Assembly: GCF_024793895.1 (NCBI RefSeq)
Contig: NZ_JANUSB010000011.1
Coordinates: forward strand, 124,001-188,000
Length of the DNA: 64,000 bases
Direction: 5' to 3'
From: Serratia sp. AKBS12
GTDB lineage: Bacteria; Pseudomonadota; Gammaproteobacteria; Enterobacterales; Enterobacteriaceae
In this document: one piece after another, positions 1 through 9,429 of the stretch
Layout of the letters: the number at the start of each line of letters is the position of its first letter
How positions within the stretch are numbered: the stretch's first letter is position 1
Made by a program: the position numbers and the translations under genes
Notes under the pieces: model-generated
What the model was told of the DNA's origin: nothing
Databases searched by the model: none
The model's input: only the letters and a program-made list of their open reading frames with translations

Positions 1-1227
1 CTCCTGGAACCAGTGAATACTGCGCGTGGTCAGCACGAACAGTTTTTTCAGCCCCATCTGGCGCGCCTGCGTTTCCACTCTTTGCAGCAGCATTTCGCCG
101 CGCGATGAACTGCGGTAGTCCGGATGCACTGCCACGCAGGCCATTTCACCGATTTTCTCATCCGGGAACGGGTATAGCGCGGCACAGGCGATGGTCAGGT
201 TATCGCGTTCGATGATGGTAAATTTGTCGATTTCCATTTCCAACTGCTCACGCGAGCGGCGTACCAGAATGCCTTGCTGTTCCAGCGGGCGAATCAGCTC
301 GAGAATACCGCCGATATCGTTGATGGTGGCACGCCGTACCTGTTCGGCGCTTTCCATGACGATCTGCGTACCGATGCCATCGCGTGAGAACAGTTCTTGC
401 ACTAACGCGCCGTCTTCCTGATAGCTGATCAGGTGGCTGCGCCGCACGCCGCTGCGGCAGGCTTTCACCGCACCACGCAGGAAACGTACGGTGCCTGAAT
501 GGTAATCACCGCTCTGTTCCAGTTCTTCAATACGCTTTTGTGCATCATTGGGGAACAACTCGGAAATGATATTGCCTTCCGCGTCGTTAACCCCCTGGGA
601 CGAGCAGAAGCCAATCATTTTTTCCGCCTTGAGTTTGATCGCCAACTGGGTTGCAACCTCTTCCGACGTCAGATTGAAACTTTCACCAGTAACGGAAACC
701 GCTACCGGGCCGATCAACACGATAGCGTTGCTGTCGAGCTGGCGATGGATCGCTTCTTCGTCAATGCGACGAATGCGGCCGCTGTGGCAATAATCCACGC
801 CGTCATCGATGCCAAGCGGCTGGGCAATGATAAAGTTACCGCTGACCACGTTGATATGTGCGCCTTGCAGCGGCGTGTTGTTCAGGCTCATCGACAGCCG
901 GGCGGTGATGTCCAGTTGCAACAAACCGGCGGCCTGTTTGACCAGCTCCAGCGTCGGCGCATCGGTGACGCGAGTATGCTTATGATAAATCGGCGCCAGA
1001 TTATGCAACGCCAGGTTACCGTCAATCTGCGGCCGCGCGCCGTAGACCACCACCAGCCGGATGCCCAGGCTATGCAATAGGCCGATATCGTTGACGATAT
1101 TGGAGAAATTCTCATGCTCAATGGCTTCTCCCCCCAGCATGACCACAAAAGTCTTGCCGCGGTGAGCATTGATATAAGGGACTGAGTGACGGAATCCTTG
1201 AACCAGCTCTGTACTACGTTCCTTCAC
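1..1227 (-). CDS. argA: N-acetylglutamate synthase (3' end cut by window)
   Basis: Catalyses acetyl-CoA + glutamate to N-acetylglutamate, the first and feedback-controlled step of arginine synthesis, in the cytosol. The visible 409 codons begin at a GTG (1225-1227) preceded by an AGAGG ribosome-binding site, giving [15 protein letters not shown], as in the E. coli protein. An amino-acid-kinase-like domain ([20 protein letters not shown]) fills roughly residues 1-290 and a GNAT acetyltransferase domain follows; the reading frame runs off the left edge at RSIHWFQE, so about 30 C-terminal residues are missing. It is divergent from amiC, and two ARG-box-like sites lie over its promoter. Identification is by recognised full-length similarity; only the truncation is uncertain. 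Confidence 0.96.
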   Translation of the reverse strand, partial: MKERSTELVQGFRHSVPYINAHRGKTFVVMLGGEAIEHENFSNIVNDIGLLHSLGIRLVVVYGARPQIDGNLALHNLAPIYHKHTRVTDAPTLELVKQAAGLLQLDITARLSMSLNNTPLQGAHINVVSGNFIIAQPLGIDDGVDYCHSGRIRRIDEEAIHRQLDSNAIVLIGPVAVSVTGESFNLTSEEVATQLAIKLKAEKMIGFCSSQGVNDAEGNIISELFPNDAQKRIEELEQSGDYHSGTVRFLRGAVKACRSGVRRSHLISYQEDGALVQELFSRDGIGTQIVMESAEQVRRATINDIGGILELIRPLEQQGILVRRSREQLEMEIDKFTIIERDNLTIACAALYPFPDEKIGEMACVAVHPDYRSSSRGEMLLQRVETQARQMGLKKLFVLTTRSIHWFQE

Positions 1228-1241
1228 GGTCAAACCTCTTT

Positions 1242-1295
1242 TGCATATTTATACGGTATTTTTGTATTTTTATTCCTTTTTTGCGCTAATGGCAA
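1242..1295 (-). promoter_or_regulatory. argA promoter with tandem ARG boxes (ArgR operator)
   Basis: Two sites resemble the ArgR consensus TGAATWWWWATTCA: TGCATATTTATACG at 1242-1255 (11 of 14) and TGTATTTTTATTCC at 1263-1276 (12 of 14). Their starts are 21 bp apart, the usual spacing for paired ARG boxes. On the minus strand a -35 TTGCCA (1290-1295) and a -10 TAAAAA (1267-1272) are separated by 17 bp, so the better box covers the -10. This predicts arginine-ArgR repression of argA; binding is inferred. Confidence 0.7.
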
Positions 1296-1456
1296 GTGGG
1301 GATTTGTTGGCTTTTTGGCGCTAACACCGCTAAATCGTTAATAAATTGACAAAACATAAAAGGATTTTCTGGTGACAGCGCTGGACGGATTCGTTAAAGT
1401 TTTTGCCATTCTCACTTTATGGTGTTTTTTTAAGCTGATTTTTTTGCTGGAGTCGC

Positions 1457-2713
1457 ATGCCAAACGCTAATCACAATCTGGGTCGCCGTCGTCTGTTGCA
1501 GGGGGTTGCCGCAACCTGGTTGCTGAGCGTGAGTCGCGTCGGTTTTGCCGCTTCGTCGCACGTGATTGCGGTGCGCGTCTGGCCTTCCTCTACCTACACC
1601 CGCGTGACGCTCGAATCCAACGAGGAACTCAAGTACAAGCAGTTTGCTCTGACCAACCCCGATCGTATCGTGGTGGATATCGAAGGTGTGCACCTCAACA
1701 GCATCCTCAAGGGCATCGCCGGCCAGGTACAGACTGCCGACCCTTATCTGAAACAGGCGCGCGTCGGCCAGTTTGACAAGAATACCGTGCGGCTGGTGTT
1801 GGAATTAAAGCAAAGCGTCAGCCCGCACATGTTTACCCTGTCGCCGGTGGCGGAATACCGTAACCGACTGGTGCTGGACTTGTACCCGTCCAAATCGTCG
1901 TCCGGCGAAGAGTATGATCCGCTATTGGCATTGCTGGAAGATTACAATAAAGGGGATTTGGAGCGGACGTTGCCGGCACCGACCCAGGCTCCGCAGGCCG
2001 GCAAGGCCGGACGCGATCGGCCGATTGTCATTATGCTCGATCCGGGGCATGGCGGTGAGGATCCCGGGGCTATCGGCAAATACAAAACGCGCGAGAAAGA
2101 CATCGTGCTGCAAATTGCCCGCCGTTTAAGCACCATGATCAAGCGTGAACCGAACATGAAAGTGTTTATGACGCGTAACGAAGACGTGTTTATTCCGCTC
2201 AAGGTGCGGGTGGCCAAAGCACGCAAGCAACGCGCCGATCTGTTCGTTTCCATTCATGCCGATGCGTTTACCAGCCGGGCCGCACGCGGCTCCTCGGTGT
2301 TTGCGCTGTCGACCAAGGGGGCGACCAGCGCCGCGGCGAAGTTTCTGGCGCAGACGCAGAACGAATCGGATCAAATTGGCGGCGTCAGCAAAAGCGGTGA
2401 CCGTTATCTCGACCATACCATGTTCGATCTGCTGCAAACCGCGACCATTAACGACAGCCTGAAGTTTGGCAAAGAAGTGTTGAACCGCATGGGGAAAATC
2501 AACCGGTTGCACAAGAACCGTGTCGATCAGGCCGGTTTTGCGGTATTAAAGGCGCCGGACATCCCGTCGATCCTGGTCGAGACGGCTTTTATCAGCAATA
2601 TTGAAGAAGAGCGCAAGTTGCGAACCAGCCGTTTTCAACAGCAGGTGGCCGAGTCGATTCTGGCCGGCATCAAGGCTTATTTTGCCAACGGTGGTGCGCT
2701 GGCCAGGCGTTAA
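1457..2713 (+). CDS. amiC: N-acetylmuramoyl-L-alanine amidase AmiC
   Basis: Periplasmic zinc amidase that cleaves the amide bond between N-acetylmuramic acid and the stem peptide to split daughter cells at the septum. The N terminus carries a twin-arginine signal (GRRRLLQG at residues 9-16, then a hydrophobic stretch ending near AAS). An AMIN peptidoglycan-targeting domain covers about residues 36-140, followed by a linker and the Amidase_3 domain with LDPGHGG (His198), TREKD (Glu213), SIHADAF and LVETAFIS zinc or catalytic motifs. Length 418 equals the E. coli protein. The family is normally activated by the LytM protein NlpD at the septum. It is divergent from argA. Confidence 0.97.
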   Translation: MPNANHNLGRRRLLQGVAATWLLSVSRVGFAASSHVIAVRVWPSSTYTRVTLESNEELKYKQFALTNPDRIVVDIEGVHLNSILKGIAGQVQTADPYLKQARVGQFDKNTVRLVLELKQSVSPHMFTLSPVAEYRNRLVLDLYPSKSSSGEEYDPLLALLEDYNKGDLERTLPAPTQAPQAGKAGRDRPIVIMLDPGHGGEDPGAIGKYKTREKDIVLQIARRLSTMIKREPNMKVFMTRNEDVFIPLKVRVAKARKQRADLFVSIHADAFTSRAARGSSVFALSTKGATSAAAKFLAQTQNESDQIGGVSKSGDRYLDHTMFDLLQTATINDSLKFGKEVLNRMGKINRLHKNRVDQAGFAVLKAPDIPSILVETAFISNIEEERKLRTSRFQQQVAESILAGIKAYFANGGALARR

Positions 2714-2774
2714 GCGCGCGCGCCGGGCTGCGTGGCTCGGCGTGATTAACGCCCGGGGCGGGAATTTCAGGCAT

Positions 2775-2797
2775 AAAAAAACACCCGTTAAGGTGCT
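2775..2797 (-). terminator. Terminator of the initiator tRNA array
   Basis: Read on the minus strand, CACC-TTAACG-GGTG is followed by seven T residues, 20 bp beyond the last tRNA gene. The short stem and T-run fit a Rho-independent terminator for the tRNA transcript. Confidence 0.65.
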
Positions 2798-2815
2798 TGA
2801 TTATGGTCATCAAAT

Positions 2816-3148
<333 letters not shown>

Positions 3149-3208
3149 TCCGTCTACTGCCTTATCGAAGCCAACCCTGTTATCTGATACCGCTGGTACG
3201 GTATCGGT

Positions 3209-3285
<77 letters not shown>

Positions 3286-3299
3286 TCCGATGGAAGCGC

Positions 3300-3327
3300 A
3301 CTATACTCTCCATGATTTATGATGCAA
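3300..3327 (-). promoter_or_regulatory. Promoter of the initiator tRNA array
   Basis: On the minus strand a -35 TTGCAT (3322-3327) and -10 TATAGT (3300-3305) are 16 bp apart. The bases after the -10 are GC rich (GCGC), the discriminator type found at stringently controlled stable-RNA promoters, so growth-rate control by ppGpp is likely but inferred. Confidence 0.75.
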
Positions 3328-3531
3328 CCCCTTTTTGCAGATAATTGAATGAAAGCCATTTTATTGCTGGTTTTACCCCCAATCTGCCGATTTTTTAGCA
3401 ACCTGGCTGCGGCGACTTTTTTGTTGGCAGGCGATTCCTTTATCCATGGCCGTTTGTTATCGTTTTGCCGTCATATCCCTCATCTTTCGAGATATGTTGG
3501 GACAAATTATATCTGTCTAAGAGAGTGCGCG

Positions 3532-4686
3532 ATGAAAGGACGTTGGGGCAAATACCTGCTGGGCGGGTTAGTGGTGACGGTAGTAGCGGTGCTGGCAGGC
3601 TGTTCGTCAAAGCCGACCGATCGCGGTCAGCAATATAAGGATGGGCGGCTGGAGCAATCGCTGGAGTTGGTTAATCAGCCCAATGCCCGCGGCGTACCGG
3701 TCAACGCCAAAGATTATTCAGATCAATTGATGGAAATTCAGTACGCGTCGCCGTCATTATTCAATCGCAACAACAGTACCTATCAGGCGGTGCAGAGCTG
3801 GATGGCCTCCGGTGCCGATACGCGCCAACTGAGCCAGTTCGGTCTGAATGCCTACCAGATGGAAGGGGTAGACAACTACGGTAACGTCCAGTTTACCGGC
3901 TACTATACCCCGGTGTTGCAGGCGCGCTACACCCAACAGGGCGAGTTCCGCTACCCGCTGTATCGCATGCCGCCAAAAGGCCGCGGCCGCCTGCCGGATC
4001 GCGCCGGTATCTACAGCGGCGCGCTTGATGACCGCTACATCATTGCCTATACCAACTCTCTGATGGACAATTTTATGATGGAAGTGCAGGGCAGCGGCTA
4101 TGTCGACTTCGGCAATGGCCAGCCCCTGGTGTTCTTTGGCTATGGCGGCAAGAACGGCCATGCTTACCGCAGTATCGGCAAGGTGCTGATCGATCGTGGC
4201 GAAGTAGCCAAGGCGGACATGTCGATGCAGGCGATCCGCCAATGGGCTGACAGCCATAGCGAGGCACAAGTGCGCGAGCTGCTGGAACAGAACCCGTCGT
4301 TCGTGTTCTTCCGTCCTGAATCCTTCGCGCCAGTGAAGGGCGCCAGCGCGGTGCCGCTGATCGCAAAAGCCTCGGTGGCCTCCGACCGCTCGTTAATCCC
4401 TGCCGGCACTACGCTGTTGGCGGAGGTGCCTTTACTGGACAACAAGGGTAAATTCACGGGAAAATACGAGATGCGCCTGATGGTGGCATTGGACGTTGGC
4501 GGAGCCATCAAAGGCCAGCACTTTGACATGTACCAGGGGATCGGCCCGGAAGCCGGCCATTCGGCGGGCTACTACAACCACTATGGTCGCGTTTGGGTGT
4601 TGAAGGGCGGCAATAACAGCGCGCCGTTGTTCAGCGCCTATCAGCCAAAAGCCAATCAGAGCGGCTCGCTGCTGGTAACCCGTTAA
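3532..4686 (+). CDS. mltA: Membrane-bound lytic murein transglycosylase A
   Basis: Outer-membrane lipoprotein that cleaves the MurNAc-GlcNAc bond of peptidoglycan with formation of 1,6-anhydro-MurNAc, during wall turnover. The 384-residue product starts with a lipoprotein signal ending VLAGC (Cys24). The mature part shows the MltA barrel region (YYTPVLQARY, GSGYVDF) and the C-terminal 3D domain with conserved aspartates in VALDVGGAIKG and HFDMYQG, the region of the family's catalytic Asp. The frame is open further upstream to 3349, but the lipobox position and family length support ATG at 3532; the extension would overlap the tRNA promoter. A strong terminator follows. Confidence 0.95.
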   Translation: MKGRWGKYLLGGLVVTVVAVLAGCSSKPTDRGQQYKDGRLEQSLELVNQPNARGVPVNAKDYSDQLMEIQYASPSLFNRNNSTYQAVQSWMASGADTRQLSQFGLNAYQMEGVDNYGNVQFTGYYTPVLQARYTQQGEFRYPLYRMPPKGRGRLPDRAGIYSGALDDRYIIAYTNSLMDNFMMEVQGSGYVDFGNGQPLVFFGYGGKNGHAYRSIGKVLIDRGEVAKADMSMQAIRQWADSHSEAQVRELLEQNPSFVFFRPESFAPVKGASAVPLIAKASVASDRSLIPAGTTLLAEVPLLDNKGKFTGKYEMRLMVALDVGGAIKGQHFDMYQGIGPEAGHSAGYYNHYGRVWVLKGGNNSAPLFSAYQPKANQSGSLLVTR

Positions 4687-4713
4687 AGCGCGGCGCAGCG
4701 CGTTCCAGACCCG

Positions 4714-4742
4714 CAAGGGCCGGATTTTCCGGCCCTTGTCAT
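4714..4742 (+). terminator. mltA terminator
   Basis: An 11-bp perfect stem (CAAGGGCCGGA, loop TTT, TCCGGCCCTTG) at 4714-4738 is followed by a T-rich tail GTCATTT. Confidence 0.75.
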
Positions 4743-4802
4743 TTGCACACTCAACAGCCTGCGCCGTTAGTCCGGCGAGCGGCCCAAGGTAAATAAAGCG
4801 TT

Positions 4803-5612
4803 ATGAGCACCACACCTTATTCAGAAGCCTATCTGCAACGTTTTGGCGGTACGGCGCGTTTGTATGGCCAGCAGGCGCTGGTGTTGTTTGCCCAGGCGCA
4901 CGTCTGCGTGATTGGCATCGGCGGTGTGGGATCGTGGGCGGCGGAAGCGCTGGCGCGCACCGGGATTGGCGCCATTACCCTGATCGATATGGACGATGTG
5001 TGCGTAACCAATACCAACCGCCAGATCCATGCGCTGAAACAGCACGTCGGCCAGTCAAAAACCGAGGTGATGGCGGAACGCATTCTGGCGATCAACCCAG
5101 AATGCCGGGTGACCTGCATTGATGACTTTATTACTCCGGATAACGTGGCCGAGCTGCTGGCGAACAACTTTAGCTATGTTATTGACGCTATCGACAGCGT
5201 GCGACCCAAAGCGGCGTTGCTGGCCTATTGCCGGCGCTACAAGATCCCGGTGGTAACCACCGGCGGCGCGGGGGGGCAGATCGATCCGACACGGATTGCG
5301 GTGGCCGATCTGGCGAAGACCATTCAGGATCCGCTGGCGGCCAAGCTGCGCGAACGCCTGAAGAACGACTTCAAGGTGGTGAAGAACAGTAAGGGCAAGC
5401 TGGGGATCGACTGCGTATTTTCCAGTGAACCGCTGGTTTATCCGCAGCCGGACGGTACGGTGTGCGCCTCGCGCAGTACCGCAGAGGGACCCAAGCGCAT
5501 GGATTGCAGCGCCGGTTTCGGTGCGGCGACCATGGTCACCGCCAGCTTTGGTTTTGTGGCGGTATCTCACGCCCTGAAGAAAATGCTGGCCAAGGCTGCG
5601 CGTCAGGCATAA
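4803..5612 (+). CDS. tcdA: tRNA t6A37 dehydratase (threonylcarbamoyladenosine cyclase) TcdA
   Basis: ATP-dependent enzyme that closes the threonylcarbamoyl side chain of t6A37 in ANN-decoding tRNAs to cyclic ct6A. It is a 269-residue E1-like (ThiF/MoeB fold) protein with a nucleotide-binding GIGGVGSW at 38-45, the adenylation motif TNTNRQIHA, and conserved cysteines in GIDCVFS and RMDCSAGF. The hydrophobic C-terminal stretch ([16 protein letters not shown]) is the family's membrane-associating tail. In E. coli the gene (formerly csdL/ygdL) acts with CsdA-CsdE as sulfur relay partners. Here it converges on csdE and their 3' ends overlap by 10 bp. Confidence 0.95.
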   Translation: MSTTPYSEAYLQRFGGTARLYGQQALVLFAQAHVCVIGIGGVGSWAAEALARTGIGAITLIDMDDVCVTNTNRQIHALKQHVGQSKTEVMAERILAINPECRVTCIDDFITPDNVAELLANNFSYVIDAIDSVRPKAALLAYCRRYKIPVVTTGGAGGQIDPTRIAVADLAKTIQDPLAAKLRERLKNDFKVVKNSKGKLGIDCVFSSEPLVYPQPDGTVCASRSTAEGPKRMDCSAGFGAATMVTASFGFVAVSHALKKMLAKAARQA

Positions 5613-6037
5613 CGCGCGGCAATCTCTTTGACACCGGCGGCCAGCGCTGCCAGGCCGCTGGCGCGGGTTGCGCTGAGCTGGGTGCGCAGCCCGAGCTGTT
5701 CGAACAATGCCAGGGGATCGCTCGCCAGGATCTGTGCGGGCGTTTTGCCTTCTACTGCCGTCAGTAATACCGCCAGCAGGCCGCGCACGATACGACCTTC
5801 GCTGTCGCCATAAAAGTGCAGCGTGCCGTCTGCCAACAGCTGATGGCCAAGCCACACCCGGTTCTCACAGCCGCTCAATTCCTGTTCAGCACCGCGTAAT
5901 GCCTGCGGTAGCGGCGGGAGCTGTTTTGCCAGCATTACCAACTGGCGATAGCGATCTTCCCACTGCTTGAACGTGGTAAAGGTGTCGATCAGCATCTGCG
6001 CGTTGATGTCACGGCCAAAGGGATGGGGGGCAAGCAT
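5603..6037 (-). CDS. csdE: Cysteine desulfurase sulfur acceptor CsdE
   Basis: SufE-like protein that takes persulfide sulfur from CsdA and raises its activity. The family motif [10 protein letters not shown] carries the acceptor cysteine (Cys57 here), and [15 protein letters not shown] follows. I chose ATG 6037 because GGAG lies 5 nt upstream; an upstream in-frame ATG at 6055 would give 150 residues, closer to the 147 of E. coli, so the start is not settled. It follows csdA by a few bases to about 25 bp, forming a csdA-csdE operon, and its last codons overlap the end of tcdA on the other strand. Confidence 0.92.
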   Translation of the reverse strand: MLAPHPFGRDINAQMLIDTFTTFKQWEDRYRQLVMLAKQLPPLPQALRGAEQELSGCENRVWLGHQLLADGTLHFYGDSEGRIVRGLLAVLLTAVEGKTPAQILASDPLALFEQLGLRTQLSATRASGLAALAAGVKEIAARYA

Positions 6038-6061
6038 GGTGTCTCCGTATGTCATAAGCGA

Positions 6062-7267
6062 TTAATCCGCCAGTAGCTCGATGGCGTTGGACAGCGCGTT
6101 GACCAGCGCGTCGACGTCCTGCGGCGTATTGTACGGCGCAAATGAAGCGCGCAGGGTGCCACTGACGCCAAGCGCCGCCATCAATGGCTGCGCACAATGC
6201 TGACCGGCGCGCAGCGCGATACCCTGTTCCGCCAGCAGGGTGACGATGTCGCTGTGATGCAGATTGGCGATGTCAAATGCCAGTAGGCTGGCATCCGAAC
6301 AGCGGAAACTGCGAAATCCCGGCAGTTGCGCCAGGCGCCGTTCGGCGCTGGCCGCCAGTTCTCGGCTGTAGAGTTCGGCCAGATCCCTGTTTTGGCTTTC
6401 CAGCCAGCTCAGCGCGGCGGACAACCCCAGCACGCCGGCAATATTCGGCGTACCGGCTTCAAAGCGATAAGGGGGCTTCTGTGGTGTAAAACCGTCGAAC
6501 GACACGTCGGTCAGCATTTTACCGCCGCCTTGCCATGGCGCCATTTCCGTCAATAGATCACTTTTACCGTATAGCACGCCGATGCCGGTCGGGCCATACA
6601 GTTTATGGCCAGAGAAGGCATAAAAATCGATATCCAGCGCCTGAACGTCAGCCGGGCAATGCACGATACCCTGGGCACCGTCGATCATCACCTTAGCCCC
6701 GGCCGCGTGCGCCAGCCGAATGGCCAGCGACAAATCCGGGCAGCCACCGGTAACGTTGGACATTTGCCCCAGTGCCAGCAGACGGGTGTTTTCGTTCAGC
6801 AATTGCGGGAGCTTGCCCAGGTCAGGCAAATAGTCGGCGCCCAACGGCAACTTCACCACCTGTGCACCGGTCTGCTGTGCCACCATCAGCCAGGGGATCA
6901 GGTTGGCGTGGTGCTCGGCTTCGCTGACGATGATGTTGTCACCGGGCTGCAAACGCGGGCGGGCGTAGCTTTGCGCAACCAGATTGATCGCTTCGGTCGT
7001 GCCGCGCGTCCAGACGATGTCATCCGCGCTCGGCGCGTTGACAAGCCCTGCCACCTGCTGGCGCGCCTGCTCGAAGCGGGCGGTCAGATCCTGCGCTGCC
7101 CGATGCTGGCTGCGGTGCACGGTGGCGGCGTCATTGCCATAAAATTGCTGGGTCGCGGCAATAACCGGCAGCGGCTTCAACGCGGTAGCTGCGCTGTCCA
7201 GATAAATGCCGGCCTGCGCAAGGGCAGGAAACTGGCTGCGGAAAAGTGAAGGGTTAAACGACGTCAT
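6062..7267 (-). CDS. csdA: Cysteine desulfurase CsdA
   Basis: Class V aminotransferase-fold PLP enzyme converting cysteine to alanine plus enzyme-bound persulfide, passed to CsdE and TcdA. Motifs seen are YLDSAATALKP near the N terminus, AEHHANLIPW, the PLP lysine in FSGHKLYGPTG, and the persulfide-forming cysteine in RAGQHCAQPL. ATG 7267 gives 401 residues, the E. coli length, and starts TSFNPSLFRSQFPAL. A TTG at 7291 with AGGA upstream could add 8 residues; the ribosome-binding site in front of 7267 is poor, so this alternative is real. Confidence 0.94.
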   Translation of the reverse strand: MTSFNPSLFRSQFPALAQAGIYLDSAATALKPLPVIAATQQFYGNDAATVHRSQHRAAQDLTARFEQARQQVAGLVNAPSADDIVWTRGTTEAINLVAQSYARPRLQPGDNIIVSEAEHHANLIPWLMVAQQTGAQVVKLPLGADYLPDLGKLPQLLNENTRLLALGQMSNVTGGCPDLSLAIRLAHAAGAKVMIDGAQGIVHCPADVQALDIDFYAFSGHKLYGPTGIGVLYGKSDLLTEMAPWQGGGKMLTDVSFDGFTPQKPPYRFEAGTPNIAGVLGLSAALSWLESQNRDLAELYSRELAASAERRLAQLPGFRSFRCSDASLLAFDIANLHHSDIVTLLAEQGIALRAGQHCAQPLMAALGVSGTLRASFAPYNTPQDVDALVNALSNAIELLAD

Positions 7268-7459
7268 ACAAGCTATCACTGGCTGGGACAAGCGACGATC
7301 CTGTCCTATTTTTCCGAAAGTAACAAGTTATGCCGATCAATTGCCACGCCTGCCTGGCATTCTTCGGTGAGTTTGTTATGCTGTTTAGTGGCATACGAAA
7401 CCTTTCATTTACTAATTTAAAAGGTTTTTTTCAGCATTTTTATCTACAAGGAGTCCACA

Positions 7460-7684
7460 ATGAAGAAAACAGCCGCAGTAATCTCTGCCCTGATGCTTAC
7501 ATTCACGCTGGCAGCCTGTTCCAGTAATTATGTGATGCATACCAATGATGGACGAACCATTGTTGCTGATGGAAAACCGCAGGTTGATGATGACACCGGG
7601 ATGATCAGTTACAAAGATGCCAACGGCGTAGAACAGCAGATTAACCGTGCAGAAGTGAAGGAACTGGCAGAAAGCGATCGGTAA
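7460..7684 (+). CDS. Small YgdI/YgdR-type lipoprotein
   Basis: A 74-residue predicted outer-membrane or periplasm-facing lipoprotein. The signal peptide ends at TLAAC (Cys20), and the mature part (SSNYVMHTNDGRTIVADGKP, then DTGMISYKD) is the DUF903 SH3-like domain of E. coli YgdI and YgdR, whose function is not established. An AAGGAG site sits 6 nt before the ATG. It lies beside gcvB as ygdI does in E. coli, and its transcript meets the gcvB terminator hairpin head-on. Confidence 0.9.
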   Translation: MKKTAAVISALMLTFTLAACSSNYVMHTNDGRTIVADGKPQVDDDTGMISYKDANGVEQQINRAEVKELAESDR

Positions 7685-7693
7685 ACGCCAGAT

Positions 7694-7894
7694 AAAAAAA
7701 AGCACCGCAACGTTTGCGGTGCTGCATAAAATCACTATGGACAGACAGGGTAAATGTACAGGAAGTGAAAAAACAGTAGCTTAGCTACCACGTCCGGATT
7801 GCCGGACAATTTGCAAACACAACATCACAACCACAAGCCAAAAGTTCATCGGCGTCCTCGACACCCAATTCCTTTTCGTTCCGGCCCGGGAAGT
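7694..7894 (-). ncRNA. gcvB: GcvB small regulatory RNA
   Basis: Hfq-dependent trans-acting sRNA, about 201 nt, that represses many amino-acid and peptide transport mRNAs. On the minus strand it begins ACTTCCCGGGCCGGAACG, closely like E. coli GcvB. The GU-rich R1 seed (TTGTGGTTGTGATGTTG, around 7811-7838) and the stretch CACTTCCTGTACATTTAC are conserved. It ends in the hairpin AGCACCGCAA-ACG-TTGCGGTGCT (7701-7723) and eight T residues. Position between the ygdI-like gene and divergent gcvA matches E. coli. No protein is needed to explain this interval. Confidence 0.95.
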
Positions 7895-7900
7895 GCCGCC

Positions 7901-7929
7901 ACTATAGGTATTTGCTGGCGCATGCTCAA
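7901..7929 (-). promoter_or_regulatory. gcvB promoter
   Basis: A -35 TTGAGC (7924-7929) and -10 TATAGT (7901-7906) are 17 bp apart on the minus strand and place the start at 7894, exactly where the conserved GcvB 5' end begins. In E. coli GcvA activates this promoter when glycine is present. Confidence 0.8.
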
Positions 7930-7938
7930 CGGACAAAT

Positions 7939-7944
7939 TATAAT
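7939..7944 (+). promoter_or_regulatory. gcvA promoter -10 element
   Basis: A perfect TATAAT lies on the plus strand, overlapping the upstream zone of the divergent gcvB promoter. No good -35 is visible at 16-18 bp. The leader to gcvA would be about 115 nt. Autoregulation by GcvA is known in E. coli. Confidence 0.55.
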
Positions 7945-8065
7945 GCCTCGGATTAAAAAAACTAATGGCATTGGTTCATGGAAACGAGCCTGAAACCTGT
8001 CATTTAACGCAGCTTGTTTTTCTGGCTGAGTCACTCGGAAGTTGTTACACAAAAGTAGCTAATTC

Positions 8066-8983
8066 ATGTCTAAACGTTTACCTCCTCTTAATGCGCTGCG
8101 GGTGTTCGACGCGGCAGCACGACACTTGAGTTTCACCAAAGCGGCTGAAGAGCTGTTCGTGACCCAGGCCGCGGTAAGCCACCAGATCAAGTCGCTGGAG
8201 GATTTCCTTGGCTTGAAACTGTTCCGGCGCCGCAACCGTTCGCTGTTGCTGACCGAAGAAGGGCAAAGTTACTATCTGGATATCAAGGAGATTTTCTCTT
8301 CGATCAACGAGGCGACGCGCAAGCTGCAGGCGCGTAGTGCCAAAGGGGCGCTGACCGTCAGTTTGCCGCCCAGTTTTGCCATTCAATGGCTGGTACCGCG
8401 CCTGTCCGGCTTTAACTCAGCTTATCCGGGCATCGACGTGCGTATTCAGGCGGTGGACCGTGAAGAGGACAAGCTGGCTGACGATGTGGATGTGGCCATT
8501 TTCTATGGGCGTGGTAACTGGCCAGGCCTGCGCGCCGAGCGTTTATATGCCGAATATTTACTGCCGGTGTGCTCACCCAGTCTGTTGACCGGCGAACATG
8601 CACTAAAATCACCGGACGATCTGGCTTATCATACGCTCCTGCATGATACTTCACGCCGCGATTGGCTGGCTTATACCCGTCAGTTGGGCCTACAGCACAT
8701 CAATGTGCAGCAGGGGCCGATTTTTAGCCACAGCGCAATGGTGGTGCAGGCAGCGGTGCACGGGCAAGGCGTTGCGCTGGTGAATAACGTGATGGCGCAA
8801 AGCGAGATTGAAGCCGGCCGCCTGGTCTGTCCGTTTAATGATGTGCTGGTCAGCAAAAACGCTTTTTATCTGGTATGTCATGACAGCCAGGCAGAACTGG
8901 GTAAAATAGCCGCCTTTCGCCAATGGATACTGGCGCGAGCAGCCAGCGAACAGGAAAAGTTCCGCTTTCGCTATGAACAATAA
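8066..8983 (+). CDS. gcvA: Glycine cleavage system LysR-type regulator GcvA
   Basis: LysR-family regulator that activates gcvTHP with glycine, represses it with GcvR and purines, and activates gcvB. The winged HTH occupies about residues 6-65 (ALRVFDAAARHLSFTKAAEE, QAAVSHQIKSLEDFLG) and the substrate-binding domain about 93-300 (GALTVSLPPSFAIQWLVPRL). The length of 305 equals E. coli GcvA. Divergence from gcvB is the diagnostic context. Confidence 0.96.
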   Translation: MSKRLPPLNALRVFDAAARHLSFTKAAEELFVTQAAVSHQIKSLEDFLGLKLFRRRNRSLLLTEEGQSYYLDIKEIFSSINEATRKLQARSAKGALTVSLPPSFAIQWLVPRLSGFNSAYPGIDVRIQAVDREEDKLADDVDVAIFYGRGNWPGLRAERLYAEYLLPVCSPSLLTGEHALKSPDDLAYHTLLHDTSRRDWLAYTRQLGLQHINVQQGPIFSHSAMVVQAAVHGQGVALVNNVMAQSEIEAGRLVCPFNDVLVSKNAFYLVCHDSQAELGKIAAFRQWILARAASEQEKFRFRYEQ

Positions 8984-9033
8984 ATCGGCCGCGGCCTGAC
9001 GGCGGTTGATTTCTTTAATAAAGGTAAATAACG

Positions 9034-9429
9034 ATGACAAGTCGTTCAATGCTGATTTTCGCCGCCATCAGCGGCTTTGTGTTTGTCGCCCTGGGGGCGT
9101 TTGGCGCGCACGTACTGACCGGTACCCTCGGTGCCAATGAAATGGCATGGATCCGTACCGGTCTTGAATATCAGGGGTTCCATACGTTGGCGATCCTGGC
9201 GTTGGCGGTGGCGATGCAGCGCCGCGTCAGCCTGTGGTTTTACTGGAGCGGGGCGCTGTTGGCGCTCGGCACCGTGTTGTTCAGTGGCAGCCTGTACTGT
9301 CTGGCGCTGTCGCACCTGAAGGTCTGGGTGTATATCACGCCGGTTGGCGGCGTGTGCTTCCTGATCGGTTGGGCATTGATGTTGATTGGCGCGTTGCGTC
9401 TGGGGAAAAGGGCCGAGCGCCATGAATAA
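9034..9429 (+). CDS. ygdD: DUF423 inner-membrane protein YgdD
   Basis: A 131-residue protein with four predicted membrane helices (near residues 5-27, 46-63, 67-90, 98-121) and the DUF423 signature [11 protein letters not shown]-like [16 protein letters not shown]. Function is not established in the family. The ribosome-binding site AAAGGT precedes the ATG. Its stop overlaps the rlmM start by 8 bp, so the two are translationally coupled. Confidence 0.9.
   Translation: MTSRSMLIFAAISGFVFVALGAFGAHVLTGTLGANEMAWIRTGLEYQGFHTLAILALAVAMQRRVSLWFYWSGALLALGTVLFSGSLYCLALSHLKVWVYITPVGGVCFLIGWALMLIGALRLGKRAERHE

Noticed and set aside
3349-3531. In-frame N-terminal extension of mltA
   Set aside because: It would bury the lipoprotein signal peptide 61 residues inside and overlap the tRNA promoter; no ribosome-binding site.
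7799-8052. Short frames on both strands over gcvB
   Set aside because: Conserved sRNA sequence and divergent promoters account for the region; no ribosome-binding sites.
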